Origin: Lanius collurio
Taxonomy: Eukaryota; Chordata; Aves; Passeriformes; Laniidae
Direction of reading: 5' to 3'
Assembly: GCA_020086605.1 (NCBI GenBank)
Contig: JACBWW010000048.1
Location: 5,910,712-5,974,711, forward strand
DNA: 64,000 nucleotides
In this document: positions 24,301-37,912 of the stretch, piece after piece
Layout: every line of letters begins with the position of its first letter
How positions within the stretch are numbered: position 1 is the first letter of the stretch
Translations under genes and position numbers: made by a program
The notes under the pieces: model-generated
Database searches by the model: none
What the model was told of the DNA's origin: nothing
Seen by the model: the letters and a program-made list of their open reading frames with translations, nothing else

Positions 24301-24828
24301 GCTCATTCATGCGTGCACCAATTATACTGCCAAGGGAGACCTGGAGCAATCAGGAGTGAGTACAGAGAGATGAGGACAAAGATGGTTTTCCCCTTGGTCC
24401 TGTGGATAGTGGGAAATCCTCAGGTTGCTGAGGTATCCCGAAATAACAAGCAGATTAGTGATGTTGTCACAAGCAGTGTCTTGACTTTTTATGACAAGGA
24501 TTTCTTAGGAATAAGGATTGCTAGTGAGACATGAAATCTATTTGACAAAGTGTGGATGAATCTTTTTGACAAAAGGACTTGCCACACTGGTGATGAAGAC
24601 CATAAACCATTCATAGCACCAGATGGTGATAAGAGCTTTCAGTTAAGAAAAGAGATGTAAGTCAAGGGTGCACATGGCATAGGGTGATGGGTGTAAGGGA
24701 GGGTTTAGGAAGGATAAAGAACATTGGAAACTGACCTATCTGAAGTTCATGTGCACAAATGCACACAGCCTTGGAAATTAACAAGAGTAATTTACGTTCC
24801 ATGAATGGGTGAAAAATATTTACAATGC
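24301..24828. other. Unassigned sequence
   Basis: No family or exon is recognised. It may be the more diverged body of the CR1 whose 3' end follows, but no reverse transcriptase motif is visible. Confidence 0.4.
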
Positions 24829-24963
24829 TGGCCTTGAAGGTCTTCAAGACTCAGCTGAATAAAGACTTAAGAAACTTGCTACGAAACCAGTGTTGACCTG
24901 CCTCTGAATCAAAATTGGATTAGAGACCTCTTGACGTCCCTTCCAACCTCGATAATTTTGTAG
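24829..24963 (+). mobile_element. CR1 LINE 3' end
   Basis: The text contains the CR1 C-terminal codons and 3' end: ggtcttcaagactcagctga (the F-K-T-x-L-D-like stretch), ttggattagagacctc, then cgtcccttccaacctcgata. It stops after ataattttgtag without the terminal 8-bp repeats. Old and 5'-truncated. Confidence 0.85.
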
Positions 24964-26484
24964 TTACCTTATTCTGATAATCTACTGTAGGCTAACTACT
25001 GGATATGATACCTACTCTTTAGTTGAGTATAGTGAGAAAGTAGCATAATACTGTGCAGGACCATGCAAGCTGCAGAAAGGCAGATAGGTTTGTTAGTACA
25101 TGCTTTGCTTCAACAAAGAAACTGATTCTTGTACATAACCTCTTGGGTTTAAGTTTATAGTTCAGGCACTAAAAATAAAGTGAAGCCAAACTATAGGATT
25201 GCAATACTTCTGTATCAGAACTCCATATTACACAAACTATTTAGAACTGTGATACAGGCTTTACACTGGTAACCATCCTACCTCAAACAAAATAACAGAT
25301 TTTTTACAATTTCATTAGAAGTTATTTTTGTATAAACTTTGAAACAGATCAAGTGGCTGGCCTTCCAGAAATATCACATGCAAAGTCAGTGTAAAATACT
25401 ACTTTACAGTTTATCTAACTTCACCTTTTAAAATCCATTTCATCTCCAATATTCAATGTTCTTTCTTTATGAAGCAGTGTTTGTACCACCTTAACCCCTT
25501 TTCAATTCTATTTAAAATCTCACATTCAAGATGGGCCATCCTGGTTTTCTGCAGTTATATGCAAACTGCATTAATAGATATCAGTGCTGTTCCTCCACTA
25601 TTTGAAGCCACAAAAAGTCCTGAAAATTACTTTGATGAGCTGAAATAAGCTGAGTTCTGTAGAAGGGGAAAAAAAAAAAAAAAAACCTGAGAAAACTTTG
25701 AACAAGGATTTTACCACTATCAAAAATAAAACATATGTTCTAAGCTAAGTTGAAATTGACCTTTATAAAGGTAAACACCTTCATTGTCATTCAGCTTGAA
25801 TAGGCAGAGTTTCCGTTTAGATTATATACTTAAAAATGCCTAGTACTATGCATGTGAGTTGTCCCAGATGGTATAATAATAATATTCTCATCATGACAAA
25901 AAAGTCAATATTTAAGTGCTTTAAGACTATGGCAGGACTTTGGTATAAATGTTGTAAATCTTTTTTCTGAAATAGAAGTTTTTAATTTCAAACAAGTAGG
26001 AAAAAATGAATATTGAGAAGCCAGTGGCAGTAGTAACACTGTTATATTGTTTAGAAAACCAACCAAAAAACTATGAGCAAAGTCAACCTCCCTCCTCAAC
26101 TTTCAAATTTTGTAACATTATCAGTTTGGAAACAGGAAACTGCATTTATTGGAAGTACAGAAATATGCTTCTATTTTCTGCTTAACATATTACACAAAAT
26201 ATTTTAATCACTCGAAAAATTAATCAACATATAGTCTTTCATTTCTTATTGAGCTGAAAACAGGAAGTTATATTTTAATTTTCTAAGGATAGAAGACATG
26301 TAATTTGAGATCACCCTAAGCTATCTTGCCTCATTTATTTGAGCTAATCGAGTCAGTGGAATATGGAGACCTGTTTGGCTGGCCAGATCTGGACGGTAAA
26401 TTTAAGCCTTTTAAGCAGATTTAAAAACGCTCTTCAGGTTCTACTGTCTGTGTGAGGCAGGTGATTCTCTCCCTCTTCTCTACT
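24964..26484. other. Unique AT-rich sequence
   Basis: No gene or repeat family is recognised. A poly-A run lies at about 25669-25685. Confidence 0.5.
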
Positions 26485-26974
26485 CTTGCCCAGTTGGGTG
26501 CTGTTTGGGGCCCCAACATATGAAAGACATAGACCTGTTGGAAGCAGTCCAGAGGAGGATCACAAAGATGATCAGAGGGCTGGAGCACCTCTCCTATGAA
26601 GACAGGCTGAGAGTTAGTGTTGTTCATCATGGAGAAGAGGATGCTCCAAGGAGACCTTCTAGCAGCCTTATAAAGGGATTCTGAAAGAGAGGTGGAGAGG
26701 GACTTTTTACAAAGGTATGTGGTGGCAGGACAAGGGTGAATAGTTTTAAACTGAATGAGAGAAGGTTTAGATTTAAAATTAGGAATAATGTCTTCACTGA
26801 GAGGGCAGGGAGACACTAGAACTGATTGCCAGGGAAGTGGTGGATGGCCCATCCCTGGAGGTGTTGAAGGCCACTTTGGATGGGACTTTGAGCTTCATTT
26901 TCTAGTGAAAGATGTCTCTGGCCATGACAGGAGTGTTCAAACTAGAAAATCTTTAAGGTCCCTTAAGTTTTTAC
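26485..26974 (+). mobile_element. CR1 LINE 3' portion
   Basis: The recognisable order is: gcagtccagaggaggatcac, ggctggagcacctctcctat, gaagacaggctgaga, ggtggagagggactttttac, atgtcttcactgagagggca, and a decayed 3' end aatctttaaggtcccttaag. This is the reverse transcriptase C-terminal region and 3' UTR of CR1 on the plus strand. A long plus-strand frame at 26755-27099 runs through it but is interrupted relative to a functional ORF. The CR1 terminal octamer repeat is replaced by a long A run. Confidence 0.9.

Positions 26975-27002
<28 letters not shown>
26975..27002 (+). repeat. Poly-A, 28 bases
   Basis: Twenty-eight consecutive A residues directly follow the CR1 3' end. CR1 elements normally end in short (ATTCTRTG)-type repeats and not in poly-A, so this is either a separate microsatellite expansion or the tail of another retroposed sequence. 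Confidence 0.95.
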
Positions 27003-27005
<3 letters not shown>

Positions 27006-30000
27006 AACTCTCCAGACGATGAAAATAAAACCTATAAGCAAATGTATGAACTTGAAGATTTTTTTTCTTAAAAAAAAACCTTCCAGATGTATTTTTTGAA
27101 GAATGCACTGGTCACATGTAATTGTTTAGTTCCACTTAGAACCAATATGTGCAAAAAGCAAGGGGGATTTATTTTTCTTGGATGCAAGGAAGTGCATAAA
27201 TTTACTCATATACCTCAACTGAATACCTATTTTTGTTTTTTTCCATATTTACACTCTAAATTAAATTAATACTAAAACAAATAGATAAAACAGGAAATAT
27301 CCACATCATAAAGTACAGAAGAGGTTTAATGGGCATAATTTTTGACACAGTTCTCTATATTTCAAAGCACTTTCATTAAAACTCTGAATTTAAGAGTTCC
27401 TTAATGACTTTTTGCCTATTAAGTTCCATTAAAAATTTTCAGTGAAGAAAATGCATTGCATTAACTCATATATATTTAATATTTCTACCTCTTTAAACCT
27501 TGCAGCCCTGTAAGACTAGTACATATTTTCTCAGACCTCTTATCCCATCTTAACTACGGCTTAGTAAGTCATACCTGAGCCTCAGCATTCAGCATTACAC
27601 TAGCATAATCCTAGAAACAAACATCAGTTCTATAACCAAAATCCAGTTCACGCCAGAAAACTGAAAAATTAAACATAATTTTTCCCCATTTTGTTTGGAT
27701 GAGCTAGTTTAGGAAGTTATTTTTGGTGAAGCATATAAGTACATCACAAAGCAATACAATACCTGTCTGACCAGCATTCTTCTCCTTCTCTAAACAGCCC
27801 AACACTAAGGGTTTCATCCAGAGACCTATAATGCAAAATAAGCTTTCACTTAAATATGAAGGTGACCATTTGTATATGCAGGATAGAAATCCTCCTTTTA
27901 AATAAATACCTGTAATGGAGAAAAGTATATGTCTACTCCATGTTGGGCAGCATTTAAAAAAAGTAAAATCTCATTTTGACAATGAAAAGAAAGAAACCAT
28001 GGATTGTCTTAAAATACAGGATCTGAGATATGAATAGGTATAATTTTTTTAAGGAAAAAGTAGAAATTATACCGTAAGTTTTCTTTACCTTCCTATATTC
28101 TTTACTAAACCCCTTAGCTTTCTTTTCTTGTGGTTACAAGTAAGCTTCCATTATTGTCAACAATTTTTTTTGTTTATTTCTTAGCAACCTCTATTGTAGG
28201 GGTAATGTATCACTGACATTTTCTAGCAAGGAGCAAGGTGGCAGTTATGCACCCTTTTAGATTGTTATACTGGTACTTTTATCTAGGTTAAAACTCTAGC
28301 CTTTTAAATATAATTTTTATCGTGTATATGAAAGCATAAGTTATTGGATTCTTTATTGTAAAACTGACTCTTTCATGTATATCTCTTGTCTTATGGGAGT
28401 TTTACTGAAATTTAGGATGAGATTCTGCCATCTTAGTTGATCTTGCAGTATTCAGTCAAATTATTCAGACAGAAATGCAATTATAGTGAAGGGCAGTGGA
28501 GAAAATAGATTTTTTTATATTTAACTCCATAATACTATAATAATATCCTTATCAAAGTGTTCTCCTTTCACAACTCTGAATTTATGCAGGGGACATTTCA
28601 GAAAGATCCCAAGTCTATTTTATTTTCTTGTGCTGAAGGTGTCCTTGGGGGATGCTCAGTTTCAGTTACACTGACTAAAACATGCTTCTGCTTATGACTT
28701 TTTCATATTATTCTCTAAAGACTAAATATACCTAGAGGATAAACATTTCATTACCATGGAGATTTTAAAATCTTACTTTCCAAAATACTTTCAGTCGCTG
28801 TAATGATCCTGGCCAGGAAGCTGCTGGAAGTAAAGGGATTAGTGATCCACAAGACTGTTAACCTGAGTAGGTGCAAGCCTCTGCTGCACTGTTCTGCATG
28901 TCAGGGGTGGTCTTCAGGCTCTGTTGGGCTGCACAAAACTCTTGGCTATGGATAAACTTAGAACAAGGAGCCTCCAGACTGCTCCCACTTGCTGCTGGCA
29001 ATTACATCACTTAGGCCTTGCCTTCACGTAAAATTACAGCAAGAAGTCCTAATGTGAACGCCCTTTATGAAAACAGTTGTTTTCTTGTAAGAAAGTTATG
29101 CAGTATCCCACTGAGGGATCTGAGGATCTGTGCAGCATGAAGTGGGAAAATCCATCCCATTTCCAACTGGCATGGCTTTTGCCAGAATGGGTTCTTCCTC
29201 CAGCCTTTCAAGGTGTGTAATATTTACTTTTTACCGATTTTCCTGTTGTGATTCTGTCTTAATAGATAGATTTTATCTTATTGTTGAACCTTTCTTATTA
29301 AAAGCCAGAAAGAAACCTGCAACATCTCTGCTTCTTTCTCAATACCCACCCTGCTCTTCTCTTTCCCTGGTACAGAAGAGTCATTAAATATTTCTGTGCA
29401 TTTTCTATGAATGAAGAATTCTAAAATTTTTTTTTTTAAATATTTCTACTTAAAAGAATATTTTTGCCTTGCATTCTTAGGTAATCTCTTATAAAAACTG
29501 ACAGAACCCTAGTGGGAAAAAAAAATTGTGATGCTAAATTATAAAACTTACAATTCAAAATAATTCTTCCACTTTATAAAAGGCTAGATGGAGTGATGCT
29601 TTTCAAACCTCACTCTGATTTTTTACATCACTTATGTGACGCTAGATCATGAATTTCTTTGTTGGACTTGTAGATATCTAATTAGCATAATTTACAAAGA
29701 TATTGTTTTGAAATATCCAAAAATACTCACTTGGCTTTCCTGTCAGGAGGGAGAAGTCAAACCATTTCAGTCTGAAGCAATAAAATCAAAGAAAAAAAAA
29801 ATAAAGAAAAAAATATTCTTAAGCATACTTTTAACTTCAAACATTCAACTAGTTAAATGAAAATCCAATATGCATCATTCTCTATAATTTAGCCTACACA
29901 GCATGAAATTAACAGAAACCTTAAGATAGGATTTGAAATAGTGAGTAACATTGTTCCTGTGTGCAATCTTATAACTTCTAAATTTCTTTGAATGTAACTG

Positions 30001-30172
30001 TAGTCAGAACTCAGCAAACCATACTGTAGGGAAAATCCAAGGCTTAATTTTAAATTGCATCATTTCACAAGGTGAAGTAGCACTGAAAAAAAAAAAAAAA
30101 TCATTTCATTTTAAATGAATCTGACAGGAGTACAATGGCATTCTGTATCAGATGAGTGTAAGTGAAAATAGG
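27003..30172. other. Unique AT-rich sequence
   Basis: No gene or repeat family is recognised in 3.2 kb. A locally GC-richer patch at about 28800-29020 and an 85-codon frame at 29130-29387 carry no recognisable motif. Confidence 0.5.
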
Positions 30173-30195
30173 ACACTGGATTGTTAATCCAGTGT
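30173..30195. repeat. Perfect 10-bp hairpin
   Basis: The arms ACACTGGATT (30173-30182) and AATCCAGTGT (30186-30195) are exact reverse complements around a 3-base GTT loop. There is no flanking T-run or other evidence of a transcript. Confidence 0.85.
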
Positions 30196-30769
30196 GTCTT
30201 CCTACTCTAGAAATACCAAGCAAGAAATTACTTGCATTTTAAGTGCATAAAATTTGTTCAAATTGGTGTTTTATATATAATTACCATTATTATTGTGTGC
30301 TGAAGCCATTATCAGAACCTTTAAGTGCCTTTTCATAGTGAAATATTAGGGATTAATTTACTATGCCTACAGGAAAGTATATGTTGCAATCAGAGATTTA
30401 CTAAAGTTCCTGAAATGTTCACACAGTGTGGCAAGGTTACACAAGAACCGCTGTTTTTGAAGGAGCATCTAGAAGTTCAGCAATTTACACACGAACATCC
30501 TCATGATGTACAAAATTACGTGTGGCAACAGAATCAAGCCCTGACTAAAATTAGCAGGAAAAAAGATGGACTCTACTGTGCATTAAGGGAATTAAAGGGA
30601 AAAAAACCCAAAAAAACCTAAATGGAAAATTTTTATAATGAAGGATATAAACTTTTTGCCTACAGACTCTTTGTTTTAATTGCATTAGTTCAATTGCATT
30701 TGCCAAAGAACGATACAAACCAACAGCTCTCTATGTAGATATGTATTCACACTGCTTGCTCTTCATAAA
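30196..30769. other. Unique sequence
   Basis: Nothing recognised. A 98-codon frame at 30325-30621 has C-x2-C and H-x3-H-like residues (CGK, HLEVQQFTHEH), but the spacing does not form a zinc finger and the composition is ordinary. Confidence 0.45.
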
Positions 30770-30832
30770 GTCATAAAATCATAGAACATTTCAAGCTGGA
30801 AAAGACCCACCAGGATCACTGCATTCAGTGTA
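30770..30832 (-). mobile_element. CR1 LINE 3' end fragment, reverse orientation
   Basis: The text aaaatcatagaacatttcaa, then gctggaaaagacccaccagg and atcactgcattcag, is the reverse complement of a CR1 3' terminus (…ggtcttttccaacc…tctatgat). Only about 60 bases are recognisable. Confidence 0.75.
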
Positions 30833-33800
30833 AACATAGTTAGAAAACCAATACCATTTGAAATCTCTCTGATTCTCTGTATCTCAGATAGTATAAAAGT
30901 GAACTACATCAAGCCTTTGGTGAGTACAATCAACATCACCTTGAAAGCTGCTCATGTCAGCCTAAATCGGGCACCTTCATTTAGTCAGCTGAAAAGCTCT
31001 AAAGCTCCATTACCTATCCTGATTAGGGGTTTTATTAACTTGTCCACATATATATGTATAGTGACAGCTGAGATCTGCACAATTCCTTTAGATACAGCAC
31101 AAGACTCCAGGAGCCCTGCCCTCTCTGGAAAGCCAGAAGGTGTATATATGTGGGACAGTATAATAAAAAAGATGGCACTGGACTCCTTTGTTTAGGCAAC
31201 AGATCTGAATGCACAAGCACAGATTTATATTTGTATTGCATTTGCAGTTAAATGGCCTGGTCTTGTTATGTTTCTAAGTTATTCACCGACACATAAACAA
31301 ATGTTTCATTGACTTAAGCTCACATCATTCTGCTCCTCAAAAAGAAGATCCCCGGAAATCTTACATAAAATTAATTTTAAAATAGGAAGGAATGTTTTTT
31401 ATTCTTATCTTTGCTAGAGAATATGGCTTCCACATTTCCCATTATTTATTTATTTATTTATTTATTGCCTGTAAAATTGTGGATATTTTCAGCCCCTTTT
31501 CAATTAACTTCATAAAGAAAATTTATGTAATTATTCTCAGTTGATTTACTTTTTAATCTCTGCTATCTGCATATTATTGTATTACTGGTGACAGAGCAGC
31601 CAACAGGTTCTCAGGTCCAGATGTGTCTATCATCTTCTTAAATATGAGAACATGACAGACATATCATTCCTCCTACTCTGTGTTTAGGTTTCTACAAAAA
31701 TCAAACCAGTGAAAGCAAACTGAATAAGAGGCGTGACATGTGCACATAGATTCTTGACCTTGGTGATTAGAGACAGACCTGAGATTTTATCACAGCACTT
31801 GTCAGTGTGTGAGTTTATTTCCAGCTTCATTTTACAATCAATGTGTTGAAACAGAAACCATATCTGTTTCCAGTATTGTAACACTACAAAAACTTTTAAT
31901 TTCTATAGCATCATATTTGTGAGATGCTTAAATCTGATCCAGTCATACTTTGGAAAAAAAAATGAATTAACAGAAAAGCTTTTCTATGTGTACAAATTCA
32001 GAAGGTGTGTAGAAATAAAAAGTACTATTATTATGGTATTAATAGGAAATTTGGGGAAAAGAACAAGCAGAGTCTGCTTGCAGATGTGAAGACAGGACCT
32101 CTAGATAACTATAATGGAATCACACCTGAGGAGTTCAAGAAAATGTCAAGAGTTTTTGTTTGCTTTCAGAGAAATCCACAAAAGCTGAAGAACATAATTT
32201 TTCAATTTTTCAGCAAAGTCTGATTGCATCGATTTAGAAGGAGGGAGAAACAGATTTTATAAAAGGACATTTCAACCTGAGATATGGAGAGAAAAAGCCA
32301 ACTGTAATATTCAGAGAGATTTTCTAACCTTAACCTCAAGCTAAAGCCATCAGGACTTGCTCAATAATGGTGACAGTACATGATTCATTTCACTTATTTC
32401 ATCTTGCCAAGGACAATTGTACAAAGACAGGAGGGGGGTGTGTAGGGATGAAAAGCAGTCTATGCTTTTTCTTGTCTGTGACATTTCATAGGTGCCTTGA
32501 AAGTTAATTTTTTTTTCACCAAATTCTGCAGATGAAAATGCTCAGGAAACAAACTAAAACTCAGTAACTGTTCTTTTTCTTTTTTTTTTTTTCTTTTTTT
32601 TTTACTATAGAAATAGTAAGATTTGGAAAAGTGTGAGAAATCCCATTAAAAGCTTTTGATTTTATTTAATAATATTAGTCACAGTATACAGTAATTCAAG
32701 GGGATGTTGAATTGTTGAATGTTATTACATAAGCTTATGAATTACAGCATAAATAAATGAATCTGTGTGAGGGTATTTTTTCAGGCATCATTATGAAGAC
32801 ATCTTGTGATACTTCCTGCATAACTTTGAATCCTTTAGCTTACCTCCAGTGAAATTATTCATAGCTCAGACTCACTGGTGCCAAAGCTGTGTTCTTCTCA
32901 ATAATGCAGCATGGGAATAGCTTTCTCACATATTTTTTCTCATAATGCAGCTTTTCTGAAGAAGTAAAATATTATCCCAAGTACACAACTAAGAAATTGC
33001 ATTAGAGAAATATCAAAGCCCTAAGTCTACAATGATTTAGACATCGAGGAACAAAATATTGGAAAGTCTCTTAATGCCCAAGAGCTTATTTGGCCCAAGA
33101 TTGTTTTTCTTAACATGGTGCTTATAGAGAAAGAATAAAATTGGATTACTCGCATTTTGGAAATTTAGACCATGTGAATATTCAGTTTTTCATTTAAAAA
33201 ATGGGGGAAGGAGAAAAGGAAAAGAAGAAAAAGAAAAAACAAAATAAGGAACAAAACCAAAATAAGGAACAAAACCCAAACCAAGATTTTCTTAATGGTA
33301 CTTTGCAGATGTGTTAACTTCTAAAAAATTTTCTGGGATTCAGTAAAATTCTACTCCTATTTGGTTTTAACTAAAATAATTTCATCATAAGCAAGCATTC
33401 TTCAGACCCACAATGTTCATGTTATCACAGAGAGTGAGACAAAAGATATAAGTCATAGGCCTCTTTAAAGTCTCTGTGTACCTACAGCTACTGATGACAT
33501 CTTCAGCTTAATCTTCCTGATTGCTTCCAGAGTCAACACGGACAGATAAAAGCAATATAGAAATATGCTGCACTGCAAAAGCAAACACAGACACTTAAAA
33601 AAGCTTTGTTTGCCTGATGCACACCTCTGCTTTCTAAAATAGTTCTTCCAAAATATGTGACATTGGCAACACATAATTGCACAGTATGACATTGTATCAA
33701 AACATTATTTGCTTTCAAACATTGAGACTATTTCTGTAACAATTTCTGTTTCTTCTAAACTTTTTTTTAATTATTTTTTGTGGTGGCTGTTTAAGAAGTC

Positions 33801-36800
33801 ACTCGCTGCCATGTAAGCAGCATTACAGGAGAGTCAGAGGTTTAGCAAACCCCCCCTTTATGTGTGTTCCAAATGGATATGAGATTACAGAGGTTCAAGA
33901 GCAGCCCTTTTTAGCATACATTTTGAAATGCTCCTTGAAAATTGATCATTCCAGAGCAAGCACAACTATGAAGATAAGAAACAAGCTTTCCTACATTATG
34001 CAAATTCCCTCCCAAGTCAGAGAATGTCACTTCACTTCTGGAACAGAGAGGGTTTGCACATTTGAACTTCACAGAGCTCAACTCAGCTCCCTGTCCTTTT
34101 CTTTCCTCAGTAATTATTCTTAACTGCGGAATTGCAACTCTAAGATATGTGTGAGCAAGTGCATACAAAATCAATCTTCACTTAGGGTTTCTTTGGATTA
34201 TTTTATCTTTCTGTTCCTCCCAGTAATGAGTAGGCTATGACATTTAAATGTGCTTATGTGCAGGGTTCAAATCAGTCATTTTTAGAGGTTAAGGAGTCAT
34301 TGGCTGCAGCAAATGAATCCTGTGACTGAGACAAGCTTTTCTGAGTGACATTTCTGTTCTGTGTCATTCCAAGTGTTGAAAAAATAAACACATCTGTAAA
34401 GTAAGGAAACACCCTTTTTACTGACAGCTGGATTATTTACTATTCCTGTTGCAAAAGCATGATAAAAACATAAAATGACACTGTTTTATTTTAAATTATT
34501 TTAAAATCCAAGGAAATTAGAGCTGAAGAAAGAAATTGCAAATACACTCCAGCAAGACATCATGCTACATAAACTATACCTGAAAAGCCTGATAGTGACA
34601 GAAAAACTTGCTTTCACCCATCTTGGAAGAAAAACCAAAAAACATTAAATTGAAGTCCAGCAAAAGTCTGCAGTGAAAACAGGTATTCTTTGTTCTTTGG
34701 TCAGATGGATTTGTTTTGATTTGTCTCCAGAAAGCTCTGTTCCACTGAATGTTTGTCTAAGCCAAATATAAGTTTGGGGTTTTTTTGTTTTTTTTTTTTT
34801 TTTTCCCCCACTGGAAAGTGGAAACCATAGGTCAATTTTTCTGCTACACAAAAGAAATATATGAGAAGTAGAAAGGGTGTGACAGCTGTATTAGTTCTTT
34901 TGTGGGTAGAGGATAAGATCATCTAATATTACTACTGAAAAGATTTTATACACCTTTCTTGCTCTACAGGGAACAGTGAGATTTTTCTGGGGTACTAACA
35001 CTAACAAGGGAGGTGTTTAGGGATATAGTCTGCTGCAGGTTGGGTGAATGCTAGCCTGAATCCTTCCATGAAATTGTAACTTCTGTAAAGCCATTGGGAG
35101 CTTTCTCACTGACTTGCAGGGAGACAGAATTTCACATGTGCTCTGAAGAGCCTGGTCGAGCTGTGAAGCAAACACTAACAAAGCCAAATAGGTATAATCA
35201 CTCTGTCTGATGATCACTCTTTTGTGTGGAGCTGTCTCTACAATAGAATGGGATGGGTTACATAAAACTGAATTACTTTGTTTTTTTTCCTTGCACTAGA
35301 TAGCCAGGCTAAACATGTAGATTGGAAAAAACTTCACTGTCATAAAATCGACATAGTACTTCCCTGAGCTGCTTTATTGGATATTTTTCCTTTATCAGGA
35401 CAAAGTTCTGGGAATGTTATTATGAGAATTCAAGAGGGTCTGATTGAAACAACAGTGGACTTGGGGGCTATGACAAAACATCTAACAATCTGCCCAGTCT
35501 TAAAAGGCTGCTCTTAAAAATTGAGACAGTGAATATGAACATGGCAGATCTGAAGAATTGCCTACATTTTTCTATAATTTAGTAAAATGCCTAATTAAAT
35601 CAAGGTAAATGCTGTATATATTATTTTCCATTCCTGAGTGAGAAAAGTTTCATTCTTCAGAGTTTTAACAACTAAAATTTCTCCTGTAGTTTCCTAATTT
35701 AATGAACATACACTGCAGTGAAGATTTATACATAGCAATTTAGAAATCCTAGATAATTTCAGTTACTCAGTGAGACAAAGTAAAGGGTATTGTTACCTTA
35801 TAATTTATTTAAAACAACTAGAATTCTTCAGTTTCTTTTGCAGGTGGCCTATTTTAACTCACATGTAAGACTTTAAAGGAAAAGAATTTGCAATGAGCAA
35901 TCACACAAGATTTCCATTATTTTTAATTTTCACTCCTATTACCATCTTATTATGCCATGAAATTGCAAGTAAAACACATTATCTTCTATGAAATATCTAT
36001 GAAAGTTTGGGGTTTTTTTAATTTTAACCTTGAACATTAGAATATAATTACAATATTTTAATATAATACCACAACATACTTCTTATGCCAATCAAGAGAT
36101 TAGCTTTGTGGAAATAAAATCAGAGATCACTCCAGATTTCAGTATCACGATTTTGCAGGTCATTTATCCTGTGTAATGTAAAGCTGTCTTGGAGTAGTTT
36201 GGACAGTACCTTTGGTTACAATGACCAACGGTCTCTGAAATAATAGCTCTGGTCTGTTGCCTAGTCCTCTCAGCTTTCTGATGTTTCTACTTTTGGAGTC
36301 AGAGTTCTCACAGTTTTTCATGTAAACAATAATCTATGTTTTCCTAACTGTAAGAATGTTTACATATCTGCACTATGACAAAAACCCCCTGATGGGCATC
36401 TCTTGCAGCCAATGTGTTTGTGGAGGAAGTGATCTTGTTCACCCAATCCTTGTCCTGGTTAAGAAATTTATAAATTTGGAAGTTAATAAACAAAGATGTT
36501 TTTTAGCCCTTCTGAAATCTCTCGTGTACATGTGTTCTCTCTCATGTCCTAGAGCAACACTGGTCCCTTGAATAGATTAAAAAAAGTCTTGATAGATGGA
36601 TGGATGGCTTTTATGCATTATTATTTTATAAAAGGCAAGAAGATACCTCAGACCTGTTCCTGTCAGTTAAATACTTTATATGTGCCATTTTTACTGCTTT
36701 GGCAGAAAGTGTAGGTATGAATTTAAAAGAAAGTAGCATTCACATATCTTCAAAAAACATCAAAGCCCTTAAAATTTCAGATGTAGCCACAGTCTGAATA

Positions 36801-37912
36801 GAAGCCTGTAAAAACTAATCCCATGAAGTCACAGGAAAACTCAGAATCCATGACAGTCTTTTAGATACTCTTCTAAAGAGACAGAATGGATGCTAATAGA
36901 TGTACACTGAATGCAGATACAGGGGTAAAAATGTAGGGAAGGGGAAGACAGAGTTTGGAGTGTTTGAAATGTTCACACAATATTGCTGTAATTTGTGGAA
37001 CTGTCTCATTGTGTTTGCACTGGATTTATGAAAGCCAGTTAACTGAAAATCATTGCCATCCTAATCATGATACTCTAGGCTATTTACATTAAGAAAAAAT
37101 ATATGTTCAAGTGCTGTATATTTCATATTCAGCGTATAAGGTTAGGGTCCACTTCAGAAAGCTTAGAATAGTGTTCATAAACTGATCCAAAATCGCCATT
37201 GTATCATTTTCCAAAGTGTGCACATTAGCAAGAGAATTTTTTTCTGGTCTGTAAAAATACACAAGATGAATACTACAGATACAGATGTCAAGCAGGTGAG
37301 AGGTTTCAAATAATGCACAAGAGCTGTTGAAACAAAATCTCAAAGAAATGTAGGATTTTCTTTTTTTTAATATCCACCACTTCCCCCTGCCTACAAAAGG
37401 AGAGAAAACTGGGAAAATCCAATTTTTAAAGGAAAAGAATTGGCTTTAGTCTGTAGGAGGTCTCGTATTAATTCTCAAAGAATATGTGATCTTGAGCATA
37501 TCTAACACAATTATACAACTTTTGTGAAGCAGAAAGTGGAAAGTTCTCAATTGTCAAATCCTGCAAATAAAAAGGCAAATTATAAATGACCTGCAAATTA
37601 GGGAGAAGTTCTGCCACCTTTTTCACTAAGAGTATAAATTCATTTCATTTGTCCTGATAATTTAATTGCATATTTGCTGAAGTGTGAAACTGTGCTTTTA
37701 CTGTTTATTTTTCCAGCAGAAACAAATAGGTGCCAAAATGAACCCCTAAAAATCTAAATAAAAGTATAGAATACCTAAAAATCTATAAAAAAACACATAT
37801 CAATTTGAAAGAGAATGGAAAGAATAGAATACATAATTTAGATAAAAGCATACATACTGCATATAAAATGGAAGTGAAATCTGAATATTTAAGAGATGAG
37901 ATACTGAATAAG
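30833..37912. other. Unique AT-rich sequence, about 7 kb
   Basis: This is the longest stretch of the window in which I recognise neither genes nor mobile elements. It contains the (ATTT)n tract at 31441, T-rich runs near 32578-32604 and 34786-34805, and a short duplicated aaaataaggaacaaaacc unit near 33239-33274. Any conserved regulatory element here could be found only by cross-species alignment. Confidence 0.5.
31441..31466. repeat. (ATTT)n microsatellite
   Basis: About six uninterrupted ATTT units are directly visible. Confidence 0.9.

Noticed and set aside
26421..26852. 143-codon minus-strand frame
   Set aside because: Antisense shadow of the CR1 at 26.5 kb.
30325..30621. Frame with C-x2-C-like and H-x3-H-like residues suggesting a zinc finger
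   Set aside because: Spacing and linker do not fit C2H2 fingers and there is no repeat of the unit.
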